DNA from: Isoptericola sp042668085
Lineage (GTDB): Bacteria > Actinomycetota > Actinomycetes > Actinomycetales > Cellulomonadaceae
Assembly: GCF_042668085.1 (NCBI RefSeq)
Contig: NZ_JBHVBO010000171.1
Location: forward strand, 1-8,749
DNA: 8,749 bases
Reading direction: 5' to 3'
Made by a program: the position numbers and the translations under genes. Numbering within the stretch: position 1 is the stretch's first letter; each line of letters opens with the position of its first letter. The notes under the pieces are model-generated. The model was not told the DNA's origin. It did no database searches and was given only the letters and a program-made list of their open reading frames with translations. This document shows positions 1 through 5,248 of the stretch, piece after piece.

Positions 1-44
1 CGGGTCTTTTATTTTAACAAACGGACACTTTTGAGTTTTTAATT
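1..44. other. AT-rich intergenic edge, unassigned
   Basis: About 30% G+C (13 of 44 bases), against roughly 75% in the genes beside it, with runs of T and A. No reading frame, clear hairpin or recognisable promoter pair is visible. It may be the promoter or operator zone of a gene to the left of the window, or the spacer after the lipoprotein gene. The window ends too soon to decide. Confidence 0.5.
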
Positions 45-65
45 CCCCCACGCTCGATGCGGGGG
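45..65 (-). terminator. Possible terminator hairpin after the GH3 lipoprotein gene
   Basis: On the minus strand a 7-bp stem (CCCCCGC against GTGGGGG, with one G-U pair) closes a 7-nt loop. It begins 6 nt after the stop codon of the GH3 gene. What follows is AATTAAAAA rather than a T-run, so it is not a textbook intrinsic terminator. Actinobacterial terminators often lack the U-tract, and the position at the end of a three-gene run supports the call. Confidence 0.4.
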
Positions 66-71
66 CGGGCG

Positions 72-1322
72 TCAGCCGGCCGATGCGGCCTTGGCGGCCA
101 GCACCCGGCGGGCGGAGGCGTCGACCTTCTCGGCGAACGCGGGGTCCTGGCGGGCCTTCGCCACCAGCGCGTCCGCCATCGCGGGCGCGACGGACGGATC
201 GGCGGACGCGAGCACCAGGTCCACCCCGGCGTCGACGGCGTCCACGGCCCGCTCGCCCGGCGACCGGTCCTGCACCTGGGCGGCGGCCGAGACGTCGTCC
301 GTCATGACGACGCCGTCGAAGCCCAGGTCGCCGCGCAGGACGTCGCCGACGACGACGGGGGAGAACACGGCGGGCGTGTCCGGGTCGATCCGGTCGTACA
401 CGGCGCTCGACATCATCACGTAGCGCGCCCCCGCGTCGATCCCCCGGGCGAAGACGCGCACGGACGCGTCGTCGCGGGTGGTGACGTCGTCCGTCACCCG
501 GGCGTCGGTGTCGGTGTTCTCCGTGACGCGGCCGAGGCCCGGGAAGTGCTTGATCACGGGCTCGACGCCGGCTGCGCGCTGCCCGGCGCCGAAGGCGTTC
601 GCCGAGCGGACCACCGTCGACGGGCTGAACCCGTAGTTCCGGCCGAAGTAGCCGATGGGCGGGTTGTCCGCGGCGTCGTCCTCGTCGACCAGGTCCATCA
701 CGGGCGCCAGGTTGAGGTTGACGCCGGCCGCGGCGAGCTCGTCGCCCCAGCCCTGCGCGCGCCGCTGCAGCGTGGCGGGCTTCCACGTGGCCTGCTCGGT
801 GGCCTTCGGGATCTCGGAGAAGCCCGGGCCCCGCAGCACCTGGACGAGGCCGCCCTCCTGGTCGGTGGCCACGAGCAGCGGCGTGCCGTGCGTCGTGCGG
901 CGGGACACGAGGGAGGTGTACCCGTCGACCAGCTCGCGGGTCGCGTCCACGCCCGCCGTGCTGCGGCCGTGCAGGAACACGTTGCCCACGTGCTTGTCGC
1001 GGATCGACTCGGCGCTCACGGCGGCCGGATCGCTCACCGACACGCCGACCATGAGCAGCTGGCCCACCTTCTGCTCGAGGCTCCAGCCCGCGAGCACGTC
1101 GTCGGGCCGCTCGGGGGTGGGGGACGGCGTCGTGCTGGGTGTCGGGCTCGGCGTCGTCGACGGCGCCGCGGACGACGGGCTCGGGGCCGGCGAGCCCTGC
1201 GCGGTGGACGACGCCGGACCGGGCGACGGCTCGCTGCCGGGGCCGGAGCACGCGGCGAGCAGGACGACGGCGAGCGTCGTGGTGAGCGCGAGGGCGGCCG
1301 GCGCGGGCCGGCGGGGGGTCAC
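72..1322 (-). CDS. Glycoside hydrolase family 3 lipoprotein (NagZ/LpqI-like)
   Basis: A 416-residue exported lipoprotein, probably acting on N-acetylglucosaminyl linkages in the cell wall. The start is GTG, overlapping the previous stop as GTGA. Residues 1-25 are a lipoprotein signal: basic MTPRR, hydrophobic core, then LLAAC with Cys25 as lipid anchor. A Ser/Pro/Thr linker follows (about 26-71), including the 8-residue repeat STTPSPTP twice (55-70). The GH3 barrel fills 74-413: DQEGG (154-158), NLAPVMD (204-210), KHFPG (258-262), and VMTDD, where Asp342 matches the family nucleophile. The size fits single-barrel NagZ-type enzymes; mycobacterial LpqI is a lipoprotein of this type. The oddity is after KHFPG: NagZ has the acid/base motif Asp-Ser-His, whereas this protein reads TDTDARV with no His. 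I believe this variant recurs in actinobacteria, so the enzyme may use another acid/base or another substrate. Family is sure; reaction is not. Confidence 0.9.
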   Translation of the reverse strand: MTPRRPAPAALALTTTLAVVLLAACSGPGSEPSPGPASSTAQGSPAPSPSSAAPSTTPSPTPSTTPSPTPERPDDVLAGWSLEQKVGQLLMVGVSVSDPAAVSAESIRDKHVGNVFLHGRSTAGVDATRELVDGYTSLVSRRTTHGTPLLVATDQEGGLVQVLRGPGFSEIPKATEQATWKPATLQRRAQGWGDELAAAGVNLNLAPVMDLVDEDDAADNPPIGYFGRNYGFSPSTVVRSANAFGAGQRAAGVEPVIKHFPGLGRVTENTDTDARVTDDVTTRDDASVRVFARGIDAGARYVMMSSAVYDRIDPDTPAVFSPVVVGDVLRGDLGFDGVVMTDDVSAAAQVQDRSPGERAVDAVDAGVDLVLASADPSVAPAMADALVAKARQDPAFAEKVDASARRVLAAKAASAG

Positions 1323-1792
1323 GCGTTCCGGGCAGGCGCACCGTCGCGGTGGGCGAGGGTCGCGAGCGCGTCCTGCCAGTGCGCCTGCGAGTTCGTCGCG
1401 TGCTGGGCCGTGTCGATGTTCTCCTGCCTCACGGACACGACCGTACCGGTTTCGTCCGGTTCGAGAGTGATGCGAATCTCGTGGTAGTTGTCGTCGACGT
1501 CCGCGAGCTCGGCCAGCGGCGAGAAGTGGGTGAAGTGCAGCAGCCGGGGCCGGTCGACGGCGATCACCACGCCCTTGTCGGCGAACTGGCGGCCGAAGAA
1601 GTGGCCCTCGAACGTGATCGGGCTGCCCGGCCGGAAGTCCGTCTCGATGTTCGCGCCCAGCATCCAGCGCGCGCCGGGGTGCATGAGCTCGGCCCACACG
1701 CGCTCCGGGGGCTGGGACACGTGGACCGACGCCTCGGCGACGTGCGGGTAGCGGTGCTCGGACGTGCTGTAGGGGCTGGTCGGGCTGGTCAT
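1319..1792 (-). CDS. SRPBCC / AHSA1-like small ligand-binding domain protein
   Basis: A 157-residue cytoplasmic protein made of one SRPBCC (START-like) domain. These form a helix-grip fold around a hydrophobic cavity; members bind lipids or polyketides, or resemble the Hsp90 co-chaperone Aha1. Visible signs are the first strand and helix ASVHVSQPPERVWAELM (21-37), the strand around ITFEGHFFG (59-67), a central VIAVDRPRLLHFTHF (76-90), and the C-terminal helix with HWQDALATLAH (138-148), which matches the W..aL..L ending of AHSA1 proteins. There is no signal peptide or membrane segment. The ATG is supported by GAAGGA ending 9 nt upstream. It lies 39 bp after the regulator fusion, and its TGA shares bases with the GTG of the GH3 gene, so the two are probably translationally coupled. 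SRPBCC proteins are often encoded beside small winged-helix repressors, where they may bind or handle the inducing compound. The ligand here is unknown. Confidence 0.85.
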   Translation of the reverse strand: MTSPTSPYSTSEHRYPHVAEASVHVSQPPERVWAELMHPGARWMLGANIETDFRPGSPITFEGHFFGRQFADKGVVIAVDRPRLLHFTHFSPLAELADVDDNYHEIRITLEPDETGTVVSVRQENIDTAQHATNSQAHWQDALATLAHRDGAPARNA

Positions 1793-1801
1793 CGTGGGGG
1801 G

Positions 1802-1807
1802 TCCTTC
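1802..1807 (-). promoter_or_regulatory. Ribosome binding site of the SRPBCC gene
   Basis: GAAGGA on the minus strand, 9 nt before the ATG at 1792. It supports that start and independent initiation after the 39-bp gap from the regulator gene. Confidence 0.7.
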
Positions 1808-1831
1808 CGCCGGCTCCGGTTCGTTCCGACC

Positions 1832-2728
1832 CTAACGCCGGGCCCTCGCCGCCGCCGTCCCCGCCAGCTCCCGCACGAGGTCGAGCACGTCGTCGACCGA
1901 CTGCGCGGGGTCCGTGACGGGCGCCTGCACGTGTCGCACGACGCCGGACGGGTCCACCACGAGCGTGACGCGCTTGAGCCGGTCGGAGCCGCCGGCGCGG
2001 AACACCGGTAGCCGCAGGGCGGACGCGGCCAGCCCGTCCTGGTCCGACGCAAGCAGGTACGGCAGCCCGGCGTGGGCGGCGAACGCCGCCTGCTGCTCGG
2101 GGTGCTGCGTGCTCACGCCGAGCACGCGCGCCCCCGCGGCCTCGAGGTCGGCGTGCCGGCGGCCGTAGGTGACGCACTCGAGCGTGCAGCCGGCGGTGCC
2201 GGGCACCTCGCCCCAGCGCGGCGGGTAGCCGGCGGTGCCGGGCGCGTACGCGCCGGGGAAGAAGAACAGCGCGGTCCACCGGTCGGGGTCGACGAGCCGC
2301 ACCGTGGAGCCGTCGTGCGCCGTGAGCGCGACGTCGGGCACCCGCGTGCCCTCGAGCGCGCGGGCCCGCGCGAGATCGCCGTCGCCCAGCGCGCCGCTGA
2401 CCTCGCCGTCGCCCAGGACGAACCGCGTGCCCCACTCCTGCAGGGCGAGCAGGACGGGCAGCAGGCCCTCGCCCCGGGCGGTGAGCCGGTAGTCGTGACG
2501 CGGCGGGCGCTCGGTGTACGGCACCTTCTCCAGGACGCCGTGCTCGACGAGCCCGCCGAGCCGTTCGGTGAGCGCGCGACGAGACAGCCCGAGCTCGCGC
2601 GCGAAGCCCTCGAACCGGGTGACGCCGGCGGCCGCCTCGCGCACGATCAGCAGGCTCTGCCAGTCGCCGACGACGCCGAGGGACTGTGCGATGCCGCAGT
2701 CGCTGTCGGCAAGGTCCTCGCGGCGCAT
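1832..2728 (-). CDS. HxlR-type repressor fused to a peroxiredoxin domain
   Basis: A 298-residue fusion. Residues 1-105 are an HxlR/MarR-like winged helix: CGIAQSLGVVGDWQSLLIVREA (11-32), recognition region GLSRRALTERLGGLVEHGVLEK (47-68), and wing YTERPPRHDYRLTARGEGLLPVL (71-93). Cys11 occupies the place of the redox-sensing Cys of YodB and HypR. Residues 127-295 are an AhpC/TSA thioredoxin-fold domain: VPDVALTAHDG (130-140), WTALFFFPGAYAPG (151-164), TAGCTLEC (178-185) with Cys181 as probable peroxidatic Cys and Cys185 as possible resolving Cys, then VLGVSTQHPEQQAAF, PYLLASDQDGLAASALRLPVF and LKRVTLVVDPSG. The spacing is CX3C; BCP/PrxQ enzymes have CX4C. The start is ATG 2728, because GAGAGG ends 9 nt before it but touches the in-frame ATG at 2737. 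Likely role: a DNA-bound peroxide or electrophile sensor controlling itself, the downstream genes and the divergent exporter. Domains are secure; the sensing mechanism is inferred. Confidence 0.92.
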   Translation of the reverse strand: MRREDLADSDCGIAQSLGVVGDWQSLLIVREAAAGVTRFEGFARELGLSRRALTERLGGLVEHGVLEKVPYTERPPRHDYRLTARGEGLLPVLLALQEWGTRFVLGDGEVSGALGDGDLARARALEGTRVPDVALTAHDGSTVRLVDPDRWTALFFFPGAYAPGTAGYPPRWGEVPGTAGCTLECVTYGRRHADLEAAGARVLGVSTQHPEQQAAFAAHAGLPYLLASDQDGLAASALRLPVFRAGGSDRLKRVTLVVDPSGVVRHVQAPVTDPAQSVDDVLDLVRELAGTAAARARR

Positions 2729-2737
2729 GGGGGTCAT

Positions 2738-2743
2738 CCTCTC
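2738..2743 (-). promoter_or_regulatory. Ribosome binding site deciding the start of the HxlR-Prx gene
   Basis: GAGAGG on the minus strand. It abuts the ATG at 2737 directly (0 nt), which is too close to work, but stands 9 nt from the ATG at 2728. This favours the downstream start, giving a protein beginning MRREDLADSD. Confidence 0.65.
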
Positions 2744-2779
2744 GCCGGGCCGGGGTGCGCGTCCATCTCGTGCCGTGGT

Positions 2780-2802
2780 GTAAGTTCCAATTTGGAACTT
2801 AC
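2780..2802. promoter_or_regulatory. 23-bp perfect palindrome, putative HxlR operator of the divergent promoters
   Basis: Left arm GTAAGTTCCAA, centre T, right arm its exact reverse complement TTGGAACTTAC. It is AT-rich in a GC-rich region and lies in the only gap between the regulator fusion (start 51 nt to the left) and the exporter (start 66 nt to the right). On the minus strand it sits between hexamers TTGGTA (2805-2800) and TACACC (2782-2777), exactly 17 bp apart and passable as -35 and -10. A bound dimer would cover that promoter. HxlR proteins bind such inverted repeats as dimers, so autorepression plus control of the exporter is the natural reading. The palindrome is seen; the binding is inferred. 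Confidence 0.8.
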
Positions 2803-2856
2803 CAACGATGCCGCAGACCTGCCTGTTCCCGAGGGGTCGGCGGGGTCTCGTCAGAC

Positions 2857-2862
2857 AGGGGG
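2857..2862 (+). promoter_or_regulatory. Ribosome binding site of the MFS gene
   Basis: AGGGGG, 6 nt before the GTG at 2869. It supports that start over in-frame starts further left, which would place the palindrome and a non-hydrophobic Arg/Cys-rich stretch inside the protein. Confidence 0.65.
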
Positions 2863-2868
2863 TGCCCG

Positions 2869-4116
2869 GTGGCCACGAGTGCACGGCCGTTCTGGACCTA
2901 CTGGGCCGCGAGCACGACGAGCGGCGTCGGCACCGCCGTCACGACCGTCGCGCTGCCGCTGGCCGCCGTGACCGTGCTCGACGCCGGCCCGGTCGAGACG
3001 GGCCTGCTGGCCGCGTCGTCGTACCTCGCCTGGGTGGTGCTCGGCCTGCCCGCCGGCGCGATCGTGCACCGGCTGCCGCTGCGAGCCACGCAGGTGGCGG
3101 CCGACCTGGTGCGCGCGGCCGCGATCCTCGCCGTCCCGCTCGTGTGGTGGCTGGGGGAGCTCACGCTGCTCCACCTGGTGCTGGCGGCGCTCGCGGTCAA
3201 CGTGGCCGAGGTGTTCTTCTTCACCGCCAACACGACGTTCCTGCCGACGGTGGTGCCGAAGCACGAGCTGACCAGCCGCAACAGCCTCGTCTCGGGCACG
3301 CAGGCCGCGACGCAGCTCGGCGGGCCGTCCGTGGCCGGCCTGCTGGTCCAGGCCGTGGGCGCCGTGCCGGCGCTGCTGGTCGACGCCGCGTCGTACGTCG
3401 TGTCGGCCCTGCTGCTGCGGCGGCTGCCCGAGCGCCGCGAGCCCGCCCTCGGCGACGACGAGGCCCGGCCGGGCATGGGCGCGATGATCGCCGAGGGCTG
3501 GCGGTTCGTGGTGCGCCACCCGGTGATGGCGCCCGCCACCTGGTGGGCGTGCGTCGTGAACCTCGTGTGCGGCGTGCAGGCCGGGCTGTTCGCGCTCTAC
3601 CTGGTGCGCGACCTCGACGCGCCGCCCGCGATGGTCGGCGTGCTGCTCGCCGCCGACGGCGTCGGCTCCCTGCTCGCGGCGGCCGCCACGCCCTGGCTCG
3701 TGCGGCGCTTCGGGTCCGCGCGGGTGCTGCTGCTCGACGGGCTGTTCGGGTTCGCGGGCGCGCTGCTGATCCCGCTGGGGGCCGGCGCCGCCGGGTGGCT
3801 CTGCTTCGCCGTCGGCACCCTGGTGTTCGGGGCGTCCGTGGTGCCGGGAAGCGTCGTGACGCGCACCTACCGGCAGGTGGCCAGCCCGCCCGAGCTGCTG
3901 TCGCGGGTGATGGCGACCGTCCGGTTCGTGTCGTGGAGCATGATCCCGCTCGGGTCGCTCGCGGCCGGCGTGCTCGCCGCGCACGTGGGCAGCCGGGCCG
4001 TGCTGCTCGGGTCCGCGTTCGTGCTGCTGCTCGGGCCCGTCATCGTCGGGCTCAGCCCCGTGCGGCGGTTGCGGAACCTGGAGGACTTCGACGCCCCGAC
4101 GCTCGTGCTCCGCTGA
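2869..4116 (+). CDS. Major facilitator superfamily exporter (MFS_3 / EntS-like type)
   Basis: A 415-residue inner-membrane protein with about 12 hydrophobic segments, of the proton-driven drug or siderophore exporter type (MFS_3, DHA3-like). The N-terminus ARPFWTYWAASTTSGVGTAV is typical of this branch. The loop 2-3 motif is LPAGAIVHRLPLR (60-72); the usual Asp of motif A (aGalaDRldrR) is His67 here. A cytoplasmic loop rich in charged residues (184-213) separates the two six-helix halves. The second half ends with PPELLSRVMATVRFVSWSMIPLGSLAAGVLA (340-370), a signature of the family. The start is GTG 2869, with AGGGGG 6 nt upstream. It is divergent from the HxlR-peroxiredoxin gene across the palindrome, so it is probably derepressed by the same signal and exports the toxic or redox-active compound, or an electrophilic product. 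The substrate cannot be read from the sequence. It ends 4 bp from the convergent aldolase gene. Confidence 0.9.
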   Translation: MATSARPFWTYWAASTTSGVGTAVTTVALPLAAVTVLDAGPVETGLLAASSYLAWVVLGLPAGAIVHRLPLRATQVAADLVRAAAILAVPLVWWLGELTLLHLVLAALAVNVAEVFFFTANTTFLPTVVPKHELTSRNSLVSGTQAATQLGGPSVAGLLVQAVGAVPALLVDAASYVVSALLLRRLPERREPALGDDEARPGMGAMIAEGWRFVVRHPVMAPATWWACVVNLVCGVQAGLFALYLVRDLDAPPAMVGVLLAADGVGSLLAAAATPWLVRRFGSARVLLLDGLFGFAGALLIPLGAGAAGWLCFAVGTLVFGASVVPGSVVTRTYRQVASPPELLSRVMATVRFVSWSMIPLGSLAAGVLAAHVGSRAVLLGSAFVLLLGPVIVGLSPVRRLRNLEDFDAPTLVLR

Positions 4117-4120
4117 GAGC

Positions 4121-5248
4121 TCATGCGAGGGCGTCGGCGGCCGCCGCGACGAACGCGTCGACCGTCTCCGGCGCGGTGTCCCAGGCGCACATGAGCCGCA
4201 CCTCGACGCGGTCGGGCGTCTCGCCGTCCGCCCAGTCGTAGAAGCGGGCGACGGCGCGCAGCCGGTCGGCGGCGGCGCGCGGAAGCGTGGCGAAGACGGC
4301 GTTCGCCTCCGTGGGGCGGGTGACGCGGACGGCGTCCCCGCCCAGCGCCTCGAGCCCCGCGCGCAGGCGGCCGGCCATCGCGTTCGCGTGCGCGGCGTTG
4401 CGGTGCCACAGCGGCTCCGCGCCGCCCACCGTGTCGTCGCCCGCCTCGCCGAGCAGGGCCAGGAGCTGCGCGGACACGAACCGCGTCTTGGACGCGAGCT
4501 GCATCGTCGCCTTGCGCAGGAACGGCACGGCGGCCGCGGCCGCCTCCCGCGCGCGGGCGGACGCGGCGTCCGGGGCGTCGTCCGGTCCGAGCACCAGCAC
4601 GGCCTCGCCGAGCATGCCGCCGTTCTTCGCGGCCCCGAGCGAGACGACGTCGACCCCAGCGTCGGTGGTGAGCGCCCGCAGCGAGCACCCCAGCGTGGCG
4701 GCCGCGTTGGCCAGCCGCGAGCCGTCCAGGTGCACCGCCATGCCCAGGTCGTGGGCGACGTGGGTCAGCGCCCGCAGCTCCTCGAGCGGGTACACCGTGC
4801 CGAGCTCCGTGGACTGGGTGAGGGACAGCACCGCCGGGTGGGCGCGGTGCACGTCGTCGCGCTGCCCGGCCCAGCGCGCGACGTCGTCGGGCGTGATCCG
4901 GCCGTCCACCGACGGGCAGGCGAGCAGCTTGAGGCCGCCCACCCGCTCGGGCGCGCCGTTCTCGTCGGTGTTGACGTGCGCGACGTCGGACACCACGACG
5001 CCGCCCCAGCGCGGCGAGAGCGCGGTGAGCGACACGACGTTCGCGCCCGTGCCGTTGAGCACGGGGAACGCGAGCGCGCCGGCGCCGAACACCTCGCGCA
5101 CGCGGGCGTCGAGCCGCGCCGTCCACGGGTCGTCCCCGTACGCGACGGCGTACCCGTCGTTCGCCGCCGCGACCGCGGCGAGGACGTCCGGGTGCGCGGG
5201 CGCGTAGTTGTCGGAGGCGAACGGCGGGAGGGTGCGGGGCTCGGTCAC
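4121..5248 (-). CDS. Threonine-aldolase-like PLP enzyme (beta-eliminating lyase family)
   Basis: A 375-residue cytoplasmic fold-type I PLP enzyme resembling low-specificity L-threonine aldolase, which splits L-threonine or L-allo-threonine to glycine and acetaldehyde. Seen: FASDNYAPAHPDVLAAV (10-26), the early ASDN motif; YGDDPWTARLDARVREVFG (37-55), cofactor and interface region; VLNGTGANVVSL (63-74); SLTQSTELGTVYPLEEL (142-158); HLDGSRLANAAATLG (173-187), with Asp175 for the pyridine nitrogen; and SLGAAKNGGM (203-212), where Lys208 should form the Schiff base. The K-N-G form is that of the shorter Pseudomonas-type branch. Length is a little above the usual 340-350. The start is GTG at 5248, overlapping the LacI stop as GTGA; no good Shine-Dalgarno precedes it, so translation is probably coupled. 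Co-transcription with a LacI repressor suggests a role on a hydroxy-amino acid or related aldol in the same catabolic setting, which is inference. Confidence 0.9.
   Translation of the reverse strand: MTEPRTLPPFASDNYAPAHPDVLAAVAAANDGYAVAYGDDPWTARLDARVREVFGAGALAFPVLNGTGANVVSLTALSPRWGGVVVSDVAHVNTDENGAPERVGGLKLLACPSVDGRITPDDVARWAGQRDDVHRAHPAVLSLTQSTELGTVYPLEELRALTHVAHDLGMAVHLDGSRLANAAATLGCSLRALTTDAGVDVVSLGAAKNGGMLGEAVLVLGPDDAPDAASARAREAAAAAVPFLRKATMQLASKTRFVSAQLLALLGEAGDDTVGGAEPLWHRNAAHANAMAGRLRAGLEALGGDAVRVTRPTEANAVFATLPRAAADRLRAVARFYDWADGETPDRVEVRLMCAWDTAPETVDAFVAAAADALA

Noticed and set aside
1111..1200. A possible DNA tandem repeat, seen as GTCGGGCTCGGCGTCGTCG-like units.
   Set aside because: It encodes the Ser/Thr/Pro linker of the lipoprotein (STTPSPTP twice), so it is explained by the protein and is not a mobile or CRISPR-type repeat.
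57..1487. A long plus-strand open frame opposite the GH3 gene, with several similar frames opposite the other genes.
   Set aside because: In very GC-rich DNA stops are rare in shadow frames. The translations are His/Arg/Gly/Val-rich without any recognisable domain.
1793..1831. A terminator or promoter between the regulator fusion and the SRPBCC gene.
   Set aside because: The 39-bp gap contains only a weak imperfect inverted repeat (GGTTCG/CCGACC) and a ribosome site. Readthrough as one operon is the simpler view.
1323..2435. The minus-strand frame of the GH3 gene stays open far upstream, suggesting a protein of nearly 790 residues.
   Set aside because: The upstream part is Arg/Ala/Gly-rich noise lying over the SRPBCC and HxlR-Prx genes. 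The lipoprotein signal begins right after GTG 1322, which overlaps the SRPBCC stop.
2686..2868. A longer exporter starting at 2686.
   Set aside because: It would overlap the divergent regulator gene and translate the palindrome into Cys/Arg-rich sequence. GTG 2869 has a good ribosome site and the family-typical N-terminus.
2729..2884. An N-terminal extension of the HxlR-Prx protein starting at 2884, or the ATG at 2737.
   Set aside because: The extension would translate the palindrome and promoter gap. ATG 2737 touches its ribosome binding site, while ATG 2728 has proper 9-nt spacing and begins right at the domain.
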